The notes: a model not told the origin generated them from the sequence alone. A stretch of 64,000 nt of DNA from Bartonella grahamii ATCC 700132 (GCF_000518085.1 NZ_JACX01000004.1:100961-164960); one strand, 5' to 3'; counted from the first letter of the stretch, positions 10,280-19,452 are shown. A program made the numbers and translations.

Positions 10280-10415
10280 AATATTCAAGGCAGGGCTTGG
10301 CTATAAAGCCTTTAGTTAAGTGACTCATATGAGTAGGACGCCAAGAGAAATCCACTCATCAAAAATTTGTTTCTTATAGAGCAGATGTAGAGGAAACCTT
10401 CGTTCTTTGAGGGGG
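10280..10415 (+). repeat. Relic sharing sequence with 15515-15700
   Basis: This stretch before mutM aligns by eye with about 100 bases at 15515-15625. Shared landmarks are 'ttaagtga' followed by a divergent stretch and then 'gaaatccactc' versus 'gaaacccactc'. In the other copy the frame is open and encodes LSELHEWEAKRNPLDKNLD; here the same frame is broken by stops. It is probably a dead fragment of an unidentified accessory gene. Confidence 0.4.
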
Positions 10416-10475
10416 GAAAAGGAGTCAATTTATTGGTGATACAATTGGAACGTGTATAATTATTAAAGAAGAGAG

Positions 10476-11351
10476 ATGCCTGAACTTCCTGAAGTAGAGA
10501 CAGTTCGTCGTGGACTTGAGCCTGTTGTAACTGATGCAAAGATAGTATCTGTCAGACTTAATCGTAGAGATTTGCGCTTTCCTTTTCCTGAGGCTTTTTC
10601 TGAGCGCCTTATTGGCAGAACAATTATAGAACTTGGTCGGCGTGCGAAATATTTATTATTTCATCTTTCTCAGGATGAAACGATTTTAAGCCATTTAGGA
10701 ATGTCTGGTTCATGGCGTATAGAGAATGATCTTTTAAGAACAGTTTTTTCAACGACAAGTAAATTGATTAAGCATGATCATTTTGTCATGGATATTCAAA
10801 CAAGGGATGGTGAAGTTTATCATCTTATTTATAATGATGTGCGTCGCTTTGGATTTATGCTTTTAGTCAATACGGACAAGCTTTATGAACATCCACTTTT
10901 AAATAAGCTAGGGCTTGAACCTATGAGTAATTCGTTTTCTGGTCGTTATTTACAAAAGGCTTTTGTTAATAAAAAAATGTCTCTCAAGAGCGTTTTACTT
11001 GATCAGTCTATTGTTGCAGGTCTTGGGAATATTTATGTTTGTGAAGCACTTTGGCGGAGTCGTTTGTCGCCACAACGTGGTGCATTTACATTGGCATCAA
11101 AAACGGCACGTGCATGTGAATTTGCAGATTCTTTAGCACAAAATATACGCAATGTGATTTCTGAAGCCATTTTGTCTGGTGGCTCTTCTTTACGTGATTA
11201 TATGCATATAGATGGTTCACTTGGTTATTTTCAACATGCTTTTTCAGTTTATGGACGAGAAGGTAAGCAATGTTTGGAATGTGGAACGCCTATTGTGCGT
11301 ATTTTACAGGCTGGACGTTCAAGTTTTTACTGCTCACAATGCCAAAAATGA
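10476..11351 (+). CDS. mutM: Formamidopyrimidine-DNA glycosylase
   Basis: Base-excision repair enzyme that removes 8-oxoguanine and formamidopyrimidines and nicks the site. The N-terminus is MPELPEVETV, with the catalytic Pro2 and Glu3 that remain after Met removal. This fixes the ATG at 10476. The helix-two-turns-helix region contains VAGLGNIYVCEALW, and the protein ends with a zinc finger (CLEC...CSQC, about residues 266-289). The 291 residues are normal for the family. It is preceded by AAGAGAG and followed by an 83-base gap. Confidence 0.95.
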   Translation: MPELPEVETVRRGLEPVVTDAKIVSVRLNRRDLRFPFPEAFSERLIGRTIIELGRRAKYLLFHLSQDETILSHLGMSGSWRIENDLLRTVFSTTSKLIKHDHFVMDIQTRDGEVYHLIYNDVRRFGFMLLVNTDKLYEHPLLNKLGLEPMSNSFSGRYLQKAFVNKKMSLKSVLLDQSIVAGLGNIYVCEALWRSRLSPQRGAFTLASKTARACEFADSLAQNIRNVISEAILSGGSSLRDYMHIDGSLGYFQHAFSVYGREGKQCLECGTPIVRILQAGRSSFYCSQCQK

Positions 11352-11434
11352 ATAAGGTGTCTTGCAAAATCTTACAAGAGGCTTAAAGTCGTCGTATCTA
11401 TAATATAATTACACAAGGCTTGAGAGGTTTTTTT

Positions 11435-12829
11435 ATGCTGAATAAAGTACTAACACATCTTGATGGAAATATAGAAAAGAGCCTTGAACGCCTTTTTTCT
11501 CTTTTACGTTTTCAATCGATTTCTACAGACTCGGCTTACAAGGATGCATGTCGTAAAGCAGCTGATTGGTTAGTAGAGGATTTAAAAAGCATCGGTTTTG
11601 AGGCTTCACGCCGTGATACACCGGGTCATCCAATGGTTGTTGGGCATCATCCAGGACCTTCGGATGATTGTTTGCATGTGTTGTTTTACGGACATTATGA
11701 TGTTCAACCTGTTGATCCTTTGAGTTTATGGGAGGATGATCCATTTACACCTTCTTTAAAAGAGAGAGATGGAGAGAAAGTTATTTGTGCTCGTGGAGCT
11801 TCAGATGACAAAGGTCAGTTGATGACTTTTATTGAAGCATGTCGTGCATTTAAGAAAGAAACAGGGCATCTTCCTGTTAAAGTTACTGTTTTATGTGAAG
11901 GTGAGGAAGAATGTGCTTCTCCTTCCCTTATTCCTTTTTTAAAAGAAAATAAAGATGAACTTAAGGCAGATTATGCATTGGTTTGTGACACGTCAATGTG
12001 GGATGCGGATACACCATCTATTGCTCTTTCTCTTCGGGGAATTATGGCAGAAGAGATGATTATTACAGCAGCGAATCGTGATTTGCATTCTGGTTATTTT
12101 GGAGGAGTAGCAGCTAATCCCATTCGTATTTTAACGAAAATTTTAGCAGGACTTCACGATGAAAATAATAAGGTGACGCTTCCTGGTTTTTATGATGGCG
12201 TAGAAGAAACACCTCCCCATATTTTAAAATCATGGAATGCGCTTAATTGTACTGCTGAAAATTTTCTTGGTCCTATAGGTCTTTCTACTCCTGTTGGTGA
12301 AAAAGGGCGGAGCATTTTAGAGCTTGTATGGGCACGTCCTACCATGGAAATTAATGGTATTAGTGGCGGCTATGAAGGGGAAGGGATGAAAACGGTTATT
12401 GCTTCTCAAGCGAGTGCAAAAGTATCGTGTCGTTTGGTGCATAAGCAAGATCCAGAGAAAATACGCCAAGCGTTGCGTGATTATGTACGTAGCTCAATTC
12501 CTGCTGATTGTAAGGTTGAATTTAAGAATCATGGTTCTTCTCCGGCACTTCAGATTTCTGATGATTCATCTTTTATCAAGGAGGCGAAGGATGCCTTATC
12601 ACAAGAGTGGGAAGTGCCTGCTGTCTTGACAGCCATGGGGGGCTCGATCCCAATTGTAGCAGATTTTCGGTCAATTCTTGGTATGGAGACTCTTTTGGTT
12701 GGTTTTGGACTGGCTGATGACCGTATTCATTCTCCTAATGAAAAGTATAATTTAAAATCGTTTCATAAGGGGCAGCGGTCTTGGGCGCGTATTCTTGCAG
12801 CTTTAGCAAGTAGGAGGGTAAATGGCTGA
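11435..12829 (+). CDS. M20-family dipeptidase
   Basis: Predicted zinc-dependent dipeptidase (peptidase M20, ArgE/DapE/carnosinase-like), 464 residues. Metal and catalytic motifs are visible in order: YGHYDVQPVDP (His-x-Asp), ARGASDDKGQ (bridging Asp), CEGEEECASPS (catalytic and metal Glu), DTSMW, a dimerisation domain with NRDLHSGYFGG, and a late RIHSPNEKY (His). I start at the ATG at 11435 because GAGAGG (11422-11427) is seven bases upstream; the earlier in-frame TTG overlaps that site. The gene overlaps the next one by eight bases, so the two are co-transcribed. Confidence 0.88.
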   Translation: MLNKVLTHLDGNIEKSLERLFSLLRFQSISTDSAYKDACRKAADWLVEDLKSIGFEASRRDTPGHPMVVGHHPGPSDDCLHVLFYGHYDVQPVDPLSLWEDDPFTPSLKERDGEKVICARGASDDKGQLMTFIEACRAFKKETGHLPVKVTVLCEGEEECASPSLIPFLKENKDELKADYALVCDTSMWDADTPSIALSLRGIMAEEMIITAANRDLHSGYFGGVAANPIRILTKILAGLHDENNKVTLPGFYDGVEETPPHILKSWNALNCTAENFLGPIGLSTPVGEKGRSILELVWARPTMEINGISGGYEGEGMKTVIASQASAKVSCRLVHKQDPEKIRQALRDYVRSSIPADCKVEFKNHGSSPALQISDDSSFIKEAKDALSQEWEVPAVLTAMGGSIPIVADFRSILGMETLLVGFGLADDRIHSPNEKYNLKSFHKGQRSWARILAALASRRVNG

Positions 12830-13442
12830 GATTCGTGTTCATCAAGGTGATTTACCAAACTTAGACAATTATAAAACTGATGCCATTGCGATTGATACCG
12901 AAACTTTAGGGTTACAACCACATCGTGATCGTTTATGTGTTGTTCAGCTTTCTTCTGGAGATGGTACTGCTGACGTTATACAGATTTCTAAAGGACAAAA
13001 GAGTGCACCTAATTTGGTCAAGCTTCTTGGAGATAACGCAGTCATCAAAATATTCCATTTTGGGCGTTTTGATCTTGCGATTTTAGCGCATACATTTGGT
13101 GTTATGCCAGAGGCTATTTTTTGTACAAAGATTGCTTCGAAACTCACGCGTACTTATACGGATCGTCATGGCTTGAAAGAAATTTGTAATGAATTGCTGA
13201 ATGTGAATATTTCTAAACAGCAACAATCTTCGGATTGGGCGGCAGAAACGTTATCACAGGCACAAATTGAATATGCTGCGTCGGATGTGTTATATTTGCA
13301 TCGTTTAAAAGTTATATTTGAAGAACGTTTAAGACGTGAAGAGCGGGAAAGTGTTGCCAAGGCGTGTTTTCAATTTTTGCCTATGAGAGCTAAGCTTGAC
13401 CTTTTAGGATGGGCGGAAGTGGATATTTTTGCGCATAGCTAA
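12822..13442 (+). CDS. rnd: Short ribonuclease D (3'-5' exonuclease domain only)
   Basis: DEDD-type 3'-5' exoribonuclease expected to trim tRNA and other stable RNA 3' ends. The 206 residues contain only the catalytic domain: AIDTETLGL (Asp25, Glu27), HFGRFD (third acid) and YAASDVLYLHRL (Tyr and final Asp). The HRDC domains of E. coli RNase D are absent, as in the short alphaproteobacterial form. AGGAGG lies just before the ATG, inside the end of the dipeptidase gene. A strong terminator follows. Confidence 0.88.
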   Translation: MAEIRVHQGDLPNLDNYKTDAIAIDTETLGLQPHRDRLCVVQLSSGDGTADVIQISKGQKSAPNLVKLLGDNAVIKIFHFGRFDLAILAHTFGVMPEAIFCTKIASKLTRTYTDRHGLKEICNELLNVNISKQQQSSDWAAETLSQAQIEYAASDVLYLHRLKVIFEERLRREERESVAKACFQFLPMRAKLDLLGWAEVDIFAHS

Positions 13443-13481
13443 CTTTAAAATTGGTTTTTAAAAGGAGTTAATTATTGATGT

Positions 13482-13531
13482 GAGAGGACAAAATGCTTGT
13501 ACATTATGGGCATTTTATCCTCTCCTCTTTT
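13482..13531 (+). terminator. Strong intrinsic terminator after rnd
   Basis: Stem of about 15 base pairs, GAGAGGACAAAATGC (13482-13496) with GCATTTTATCCTCTC (13510-13524) and a single mismatch, followed by CTCTTTTCT. It ends the M20 peptidase-rnd unit. Confidence 0.8.
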
Positions 13532-13689
13532 CTGATAAGAGTTATAATAAATTCTTAAGTGCTATTTCATTTGAAGTTTAGGTAATCAAAGTATTTTTGC
13601 GAATTCATATTTTTTATTTTTGTAACAGCTTTTATTTGAAAAAAGAAATTTTGAGGAGAGTTTGGAAACATATGGTAGGTTGGAAGACT

Positions 13690-14335
13690 TAAATCTCTGA
13701 AACCAGTATACAGCCTAATTGGGGGAGAATATGAAGGCGTAAATATAAAAACAAAATCTCATTTTTACCATCATTTTTAATTCTGCTTTACGACTTTCAA
13801 AAGTATCTAAAGCAATGTCTGTTAAATAATAGAGATTACGCATTGCCTCACGCTTTTGTTTCTCACGTTTTTAATGGATTTACGTTCTTCATGTAAAACA
13901 GAACGCCTTAAACGGAATATATTTGTATCGCTAATTCATGTGCTTTTTTTTAAAGAAACCAGCCCCCAAGCCCACTTCACGGCGGCGCTTATGAGTGGTA
14001 TAACAATAAAGCCCCGAAATATGATATAAAATTCGTTGAGCACTTCCATCTTTACGCTTATGGAGTAACAAGCCGCTACCATCACACAATTTGCCAGCTC
14101 CCAATATTTGTGTGTCCCTTGGCACTTAAGACGGTTTATAAGAGGCATTTTTAGTCTTTTTTCAGTGTTTTTTGTTTATACGCCTCTCCCCACTTGTAAC
14201 ATGCAATCAAATGGTTTTGATAGATTCAACATGAAAAAGATTTGGATGAGAGAATCTTACGGTATTCAGGGTTTTTATTCAATATGAATAACGCTAAACT
14301 ATCATTATAAATCAATATATTATATGATTAATGTA
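13690..14335 (-). pseudogene. Integrase 5' remnant, copy A
   Basis: Decayed N-terminal part of a P4-type tyrosine integrase. On the minus strand the start lies at 14148 (MPLINRL). A frameshift then leads into GKLCDGSGLLLHKRKDGSAQ and KRRREVGLG, the arm-binding (DUF4102-type) signature. Further down, LYYLTDIALDTFESRKAEL matches the start of the core region. The sequence degenerates before the catalytic domain. About 180 bases upstream of the start are also shared with the other copies, so the preserved unit is promoter plus N-terminus. Confidence 0.75.
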
Positions 14336-14469
14336 TACAGATAACTACGATTGTATTGAACAATGCAAAGAGCAACTCCTAGAAAAGTGTGCTAGAAACA
14401 AGTCAGCAAGAGTGCTTTTTACTAAGTCAAAACGTTGCAATAGCTTTTGCATTTAAACAGATTCGTAAG

Positions 14470-14645
14470 AATCCCCCTGTTTTCAAGAGTTTTATCCATA
14501 TACAAACGTCATTTATGATGTGGAAGCGAATAAATTTGCTTAATGTATAATGAACAAGTTTGGAATGAGAGAATATTCTGATATTCGAGGCGCTCATTTT
14601 GTGTGAGGAAATATAAATTATATTTATAAATCAATATGTTTATGT
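14470..14645 (-). repeat. Integrase-upstream repeat, copy H
   Basis: Only the upstream portion of the remnant family is preserved here. The shared landmarks are 'tttatgatgt' with a nearby A/T-rich run, 'ggaatgagagaat', 'gatattcg' and 'tttataaatcaatatg', in the same order and orientation as in copies A and B. No coding part is recognisable. Confidence 0.55.
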
Positions 14646-14805
14646 GAGGCTCGTATAGTTTATTATTTTCAGACGATACTTCGTGCCTTTGTTTATTACT
14701 CAATAAGTGATTTCTATGTTGGTAGAGTAGGGCAATTTGCTTTTATTTTAAAATTAAAAGGGCTCCAAAGCTTTATTTGTAAGGATTTTCACTTTTTATC
14801 TATAA

Positions 14806-14824
14806 ACATATTATTTTTCTCTAG
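14806..14824 (+). promoter_or_regulatory. Degenerate hbp-type promoter box
   Basis: ACATATTATTTTTCTCTAG resembles the box found before the hbp genes (TGTATCATTTTTxCTACAG) and lies 59 bases before the next ATG, close to the 56-68 bases seen at the intact hbp genes. This suggests that the small secreted protein is under the same control or derives from an hbp promoter copy. Confidence 0.45.
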
Positions 14825-14883
14825 AAATTTGCAATGAAGGCACTAGGTAAAATCCATTATGGATATTTGATGAGGTTAAATTT

Positions 14884-15213
14884 ATGAACATAAAATATTT
14901 TATTACAGCTTTTGCTACTTTTGCTTCAATTTCTATCGCTCAGGGGGCGAGTTTTTTAGCGTCTCAAAACCTTATACAGAGAGCATCTTCGGCTGTTCCT
15001 CCAATAGGTCTTTTTTCTAGTGAACAGCTTCGCAAGGTCTTATATGAAGTTTTTCAAATAGAACTTTCTTGCACAAATAACAGTGAATACATAACAGCAG
15101 CTAAGTTAGTACCTGTGTCACATTCTGGTAAAAAAAGAGGATATAATCCTAAAAAAGGACCAGGGAAAAGAGGACGGCCAAACCTATTTACACGAAGTCC
15201 AATGAGTTTTTAA
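14884..15213 (+). CDS. Small secreted basic protein with hbp-like leader
   Basis: 109 residues, function unknown. The start resembles the Hbp leaders (MNIKYFITAFATF here, MNTKYLIATS in an hbp gene), with a signal peptide probably cut after AQG near residue 22. The mature part is not a beta-barrel and has no Hbp core motif. Its C-terminal 35 residues are rich in Lys, Gly and Pro (GKKRGYNPKKGPGKRGRP). It ends just where another open frame overlaps it, so the present C-terminus may result from a frameshift. The 'gatgagg' before the ATG is an acceptable ribosome binding site. It may be a small exported protein or the remains of a longer one. Confidence 0.5.
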   Translation: MNIKYFITAFATFASISIAQGASFLASQNLIQRASSAVPPIGLFSSEQLRKVLYEVFQIELSCTNNSEYITAAKLVPVSHSGKKRGYNPKKGPGKRGRPNLFTRSPMSF

Positions 15214-15383
15214 AAAGTGAGAAAACAACATTGAGAGGTGTAACGTATGTTCGAGAATTGAAAAAGGAGATATTATCACCTGAAAACAGGGGGGGAGCTA
15301 TTTGTTTAAAGGGTGTTATGATTGTGCATGGTGAGAATGAAGAGGATTGTTCGGAAAAGATACGAGCAGGAAGATTTCAGTGA
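15150..15383 (+). pseudogene. Out-of-frame continuation of the small secreted gene
   Basis: The frame beginning just after 15150 stays open to the TGA at 15381-15383, overlapping the end of the preceding gene in another frame. It encodes about 77 residues, including SEKTTLRGVTYVRELKKEIL and GGAICLKGVMIVHGENEED, with ordinary composition. It has no start codon or ribosome binding site of its own. I infer that it is the 3' part of an ancestral gene cut off by a frameshift near 15150-15200. The product is not recognised. Confidence 0.35.
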
Positions 15384-15514
15384 ACGAATAACACAGTATA
15401 ATAGCAATCAGTCATTACAAAATTCATGGGTTTAGATGAATATAGCCTAGAGATTTTGAGTTATTTTGTTATGCCGTAAATATCGTCATTTTAAGTGTGA
15501 TTATATAAGGCATG

Positions 15515-15725
15515 TAAAACGCCTTGATAAGTGTTTTTAGAGTACGTGGCGGGATTAATGAAGGACTTGTCTATAGGGAATCTTTGGTTAAGTGAATTAC
15601 ATGAATGGGAAGCTAAAAGAAACCCACTCGACAAAAATCTGGACTATTGGAAGATAGGGTCTGATAGGACGCTTCGTCCAAATCGAGAAGAAAGCCAAGT
15701 ATTTATTTTAATGTTAAACTTTTGA
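15515..15725 (+). repeat. Relic sharing sequence with the mutM upstream region
   Basis: Partner of the relic at 10280-10415. Here the frame is open for about 60 codons (MKDLSIGNLWLSELHEWEAK and following), but there is no good ribosome binding site. I do not recognise the product. Two dispersed copies in an accessory setting suggest a decayed mobile gene. Confidence 0.35.
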
Positions 15726-15744
15726 TCTTAGTGTGTTTCAAAGA

Positions 15745-16150
15745 ATAAAACGCCATTGAGTTGCATACCTACGTGCGCTTGTTTTAAAGAAACATTTCTC
15801 AATGCTCTCAAGCCCATTTCGCGACGCCATTTATGAAGGGTATAATGGTAAACCCATTGAGTACCACTATCTTTATACTTATGAAGGGGGCAAGACGGCA
15901 TTCATCACACACTTTGCTAGCTCTCAATGCTGTGACAGCCTCTGGTATGTGAGACGATTCATAAGAGGCATTTTTAGTCCTTATCTTGTACAGTTTTTAT
16001 CCACACGGCTTTTCCTGCTTGTAACATGCAATCAAATGGTTTTGAGTGATTGCAACATGCTACCAGTTTGGAATGAGAGAATCTTACGATATTCGGGTTT
16101 CTTATTCAATATGCGAAATAATGAATTATGTTTATAATCAATCTATTATT
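15745..16150 (-). pseudogene. Integrase 5' remnant, copy B
   Basis: The minus strand from about 15975 reads MPLMNRL, then breaks. After a frameshift it reads GTQWVYHYTLHKWRREMGLR followed by ALRNVSLKQA, a clear match to the integrase arm-binding domain. The upstream part (15985-16150) repeats the landmarks 'cttgtaacatgcaatcaaatggttttga' (in two pieces) and 'atgagagaatcttacg' seen in copy A. No catalytic domain is present. Confidence 0.75.
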
Positions 16151-17028
16151 CGACTTATATTTAAAAATATTTTTTATTTATCTATGATGCAATATCAGAT
16201 ATTTTTTCTGCCAAATTGTTTGCTCAATTAATGACTTTCAAAGCAAAGTTTGGTGTGAACACTTTAAGAAAGATCTCTCATCTTTTTTGCTTTAGGGAGA
16301 GTTTTAATATAGATGTCAGCATTTATCATACCAGTTGCCTGTCTTGAGGCATTTTTTACAGTTTAGTTTATAAAAGAGTATGAAATAGATAGCCTACAAA
16401 TAAGACTGAAACCCTGAAAAAGACTTTCTATGAGGTTGAGATAAGCAAAAAATGGTAAATATTTAAAAACAATAAATGCCTAAAGTAAAAACAAAGAGCA
16501 GGCAAGTTGCATGTGATCTTGTTTCAATCCGTGGATTATTGGAAGTCTTGTTTATGTGTGATACAAGTTTATGTATGATATAAGTATCCTTTTTATGAAA
16601 AAAAACAAATACATAGACTTCACATTTTGTCATGCTAAGGATGAAGGTAAAAACATTATTTGTATAAATTTAAATAGAACGATTGCATTTGACTGTTCTT
16701 GATATTGAAAACATTAATAAGTGACATTTTTAGTTTTTTAACGGTTTCACATACTTGCTCGTTTGTAATGTATAGAGGGATGATTTTTGTTGCTTGAATA
16801 TACAATGGTTTAAGATGAGAGCATTTGAATTTAATATAAAAGGATAATTTTTCATTAGACAAGAGCACATGCTTTCCACGGTGAGAACGCAGATATTTTT
16901 GAAAAATTTATAAAGAAGAGCAAATGTGACAAGAGAAAATCATTTGTGCATTGGCATAGTTCAATTCTTATTTATTAAGAGATCAAGCAATTCAGGATGC
17001 TTTCATTGGCTTTTTGTTTTTTTTATGA
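16151..17028. other. A/T-rich gap with a partial integrase-upstream repeat
   Basis: Stretch of 880 bases before the first hbp gene. At 16700-16830 it holds another weak copy of the integrase-upstream repeat ('gtgacatttttagtttttt', 'cttgctcgtttgtaatgta', 'gatgagagca'). The rest has no supported gene. A frame open at 16926-17294 runs into the hbp gene in the wrong frame and is not considered real. Confidence 0.45.
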
Positions 17029-17048
17029 GTGTATCATTTTTGCTACAG
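17029..17048 (+). promoter_or_regulatory. hbp promoter box 1
   Basis: GTGTATCATTTTTGCTACAG, 67 bases before the ATG of the first hbp gene. The same element precedes the other hbp copies. A conserved hbp-family promoter element (H-box) linked to iron/heme control by Irr is known in Bartonella; equating this sequence with it is my inference. Confidence 0.65.
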
Positions 17049-17115
17049 ATATCTGAAGTTTGGGCTCTATATGAAATGATGTGTTCAAATAAATATTCAG
17101 CTATGGAGAGAAAAT

Positions 17116-17949
17116 ATGAATATGAAATGGTTAATAACAGCTTCTGCTTTCGCTTTTGTTTCAGTTTCAGCGGCGCAAGCAGCAGATGTTATTGTTCCCC
17201 CAAGTCCAACACCTGTTGCTCCCGTTATTGTTGCTCCAACTTTTTCTTGGACAGGTTTCTACCTTGGTGGGCAACTTGGTGGTTTTTCGGGTAAAACGAA
17301 AATGGATATTCTCAGTAACGGAAAAAAGATTCCAGCGCCTGATGACCTTTTGCCTAAACTATCTGGTTTCATGGGTGGTCTTTACGCAGGTTCCAACGTT
17401 GATCTCGGCAATGGCCTTATTCTAGGTGTTGATACAGATATCATGTGGTCTAATAAAGATGACACGAAGACAGGAAACACATATGTTATTCTTCCAGATC
17501 ACATAAATTATATTAAGAAGATATTAACAGAATCTGGAATTAATATTGGTAAAGATGCGCTTGAAGCTGGTGCTAAACGAACCCACAGTTTCACTTTTAA
17601 AGAAAAGTGGGCTGGTGCGACACGTGTACGTATTGGTTTTGCAGCTGAACGCATTATGCCTTATGTTGCTGGTGGTATCGCCTATACGCAGCTTCAAGAT
17701 ACTGCATCGATTTCAATAACAGGCAAAGATTCAGATAAAGTAATAGCTTCTGGTACCTTGTCTGATGAAACAAAGACCCTTGTTGGTTACACTCTGGGTG
17801 CTGGTGTTGATTTAGCAATGACCAATAACGTTATTGTCCGTGCGGAATATCGTTACTCTGATTTTGGTAAAAAGAAATTCTCAAATGATAAATATGAGAC
17901 ATCTTACAAAACCAATGATTTCCGTGTTGGTGTTGCTTACAAATTTTAA
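17116..17949 (+). CDS. hbp: Hemin-binding outer-membrane protein (Hbp family), copy 1
   Basis: Outer-membrane beta-barrel of the Omp25/Omp31-like family; Bartonella members bind hemin at the cell surface. The 277 residues have a signal peptide ending AAQAAD near residue 22. The family core follows: FSWTGFYLGGQLGGFSGK, LSGFMGGLYAGSNVDLGNG, the WAGATRVRIGFAAER strand, and the closing strands VIVRAEYRYSDFGKKKF and TNDFRVGVAYKF with the terminal Phe needed for BAM insertion. The region between about residues 105 and 160 differs most from its neighbours and is probably a surface loop. GGAGAG precedes the ATG. Confidence 0.88.
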   Translation: MNMKWLITASAFAFVSVSAAQAADVIVPPSPTPVAPVIVAPTFSWTGFYLGGQLGGFSGKTKMDILSNGKKIPAPDDLLPKLSGFMGGLYAGSNVDLGNGLILGVDTDIMWSNKDDTKTGNTYVILPDHINYIKKILTESGINIGKDALEAGAKRTHSFTFKEKWAGATRVRIGFAAERIMPYVAGGIAYTQLQDTASISITGKDSDKVIASGTLSDETKTLVGYTLGAGVDLAMTNNVIVRAEYRYSDFGKKKFSNDKYETSYKTNDFRVGVAYKF

Positions 17950-17968
17950 CAGATGATAAGTTAAATAA

Positions 17969-17999
17969 CAGAGGCGCTGTCTTTGACAGCGCCTCTGTT
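17969..17999 (+). terminator. Terminator of hbp copy 1
   Basis: Near-perfect 13-base-pair hairpin CAGAGGCGCTGTC (17969-17981) / GACAGCGCCTCTG (17985-17997) with a three-base loop. The downstream T run is short. Confidence 0.7.
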
Positions 18000-18197
18000 G
18001 CTATATTATCACACAATACATAATTTATTATGGATGTGGAAAGATATTATTCAGATTTTCTTAAAAAAATCATAAAAAATAAACAACAATTACATTTAAA
18101 AATCAATAAGTTATTTATATATACAGTTTGTAATTTCTCGTACAAAACGAAGCTATAAAGTGGTTTTGTCTTGGATGTGCCCTCCATTTTCTGTGAC

Positions 18198-18216
18198 TGT
18201 ATCATTTTTACTACAG
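18198..18216 (+). promoter_or_regulatory. hbp promoter box 2
   Basis: TGTATCATTTTTACTACAG, 57 bases before the ATG at 18274. The following sequence (CTTTTCTTTCTGTAATCTTG) is also shared with the fourth copy, so the conserved block extends past the box. Confidence 0.7.
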
Positions 18217-18273
18217 CTTTTCTTTCTGTAATCTTGTAGCACTGTGCTCATAAATAAATTAGGAGCAAAGTTT

Positions 18274-19110
18274 ATGAATATAAAATCTTTAGTAACAACT
18301 TCTGTTATCGCTATGGCAGCAGCTTCTGCAGCACAAGCTGCTGATGTTATCATCCCTCGTGAAACAGCCCCAGCAGTCATCTCAGCAGCCCCTTCATTTT
18401 CTTGGACAGGCTTTTATATCGGTGGTCAAGTTGGTAACTTTTCAGGTAAAGTTGATGAATTTGATTCAGAAACAAAAAAGAAAATTACAGATAAAGACTG
18501 GACACCTAAGCCTTCCGGTTTCATGGGTGGTATTTATGTAGGTTCCAACGTAGATCTTGGTAATGGTCTCATTCTAGGTGTTGAAACCGATGCAGTCTGG
18601 GCAGATCGCGAAGATTCAAAAACGCATTCAGCAGTTATTGGAGAAACTGGCCTTGCTGCTTTCAAAAATAAGCTTACAGCTGCTGAAGCTACATTTGCTT
18701 CAGGAAAAAATATTGATAATGTCACGAAGGATGGCAAACGTGTAGAGGGCACCTCTATAAAAGAAAAGTGGTCTGGTGCAACACGCGTTCGTATCGGTTT
18801 TGCAGCAGTTGACCGCATTTTGCCTTATTTCGCGGGTGGTATTGCTTATACGCAGCTGCAAGTGGTTAATTCCCTTAAGGCGGAAGGAGCTGATGGTGCC
18901 GAAATCGCTTCTGCTAAAATGTTTGATCAATCAAAAACAATGGTTGGTTTCACTGTAGGTGGTGGTGTTGACTTTGCAATGACAGACAATGTTCTGTTGC
19001 GTGCAGAATACCGTTACTCAGACTTTGGTAAAAAAGCATTTGTAAAGGATGAGGATAAAATAGCTTACAAAACCAATGATTTCCGTGTTGGTGTTGCATA
19101 CAAATTCTAA
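18274..19110 (+). CDS. hbp: Hemin-binding outer-membrane protein (Hbp family), copy 2
   Basis: 278-residue member of the hbp cluster. I start at the ATG at 18274, not the in-frame ATG at 18244, because AGGAG (18261-18265) is eight bases before it and the leader MNIKSLVTTS...AAQAAD then matches the paralogs. Core strands are as in the other copies: SWTGFYIGGQVGNFSGK, WSGATRVRIGFAAVDRI, LLRAEYRYSDFGKK and the terminal DFRVGVAYKF. The variable loop segment (about 115-160) is rich in Lys, Ala and Thr. It is flanked by a promoter box and a terminator of its own, so it is a single-gene unit. Confidence 0.88.
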   Translation: MNIKSLVTTSVIAMAAASAAQAADVIIPRETAPAVISAAPSFSWTGFYIGGQVGNFSGKVDEFDSETKKKITDKDWTPKPSGFMGGIYVGSNVDLGNGLILGVETDAVWADREDSKTHSAVIGETGLAAFKNKLTAAEATFASGKNIDNVTKDGKRVEGTSIKEKWSGATRVRIGFAAVDRILPYFAGGIAYTQLQVVNSLKAEGADGAEIASAKMFDQSKTMVGFTVGGGVDFAMTDNVLLRAEYRYSDFGKKAFVKDEDKIAYKTNDFRVGVAYKF

Positions 19111-19137
19111 TTTCATAAAAAACGAAATAAATTTCCA

Positions 19138-19174
19138 AGAGGCTCTGTCAAAGACAGGGCCTCTATTATTTTCT
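19138..19174 (+). terminator. Terminator of hbp copy 2
   Basis: AGAGGCTCTGTC / GACAGGGCCTCT hairpin with an AAA loop (19138-19164), followed by a T-rich stretch. It closely resembles the terminator of copy 1. Confidence 0.75.
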
Positions 19175-19375
19175 GTTGTTATATTATCACATACCCTATA
19201 TTTATTAGGGAAGTAAAAGATATTATTCAGATTTTATTAAAAAGATTTTTATAAACGACAGATAAGAATTATGACATAAAATCAATAAGTTATACGTACT
19301 TGTAACTTACAATTTCTCGTACGAAGTGAAGTTATGAAATGATTTTATCTTCCGTCATCTTTCGTTTCCTATGAT

Positions 19376-19396
19376 TGTATCATTTTATTACTACAG
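19376..19396 (+). promoter_or_regulatory. hbp promoter box 3 (before pseudogene)
   Basis: TGTATCATTTTATTACTACAG matches the box except for two extra bases in the middle. It lies 56 bases before the start of the hbp pseudogene. Confidence 0.6.
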
Positions 19397-19452
19397 CGTT
19401 TTTTCTGTAGTCGTATAACACCGTGCTCGTAAATAAATAAGAAATAAAGTTT

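Noticed and set aside
14796..14805. TTATCTATAA, an exact match to the palindromic BioR-type consensus TTATMKATAA
   Set aside because: It lies before the small secreted gene, not near biotin genes. No such site is visible before bioM or the second bioY, and short A/T-rich palindromes are expected by chance in this DNA.
16926..17294. A 122-codon plus-strand frame running into hbp copy 1
   Set aside because: It overlaps the hbp start in the wrong frame, spans the promoter box and has no ribosome binding site.
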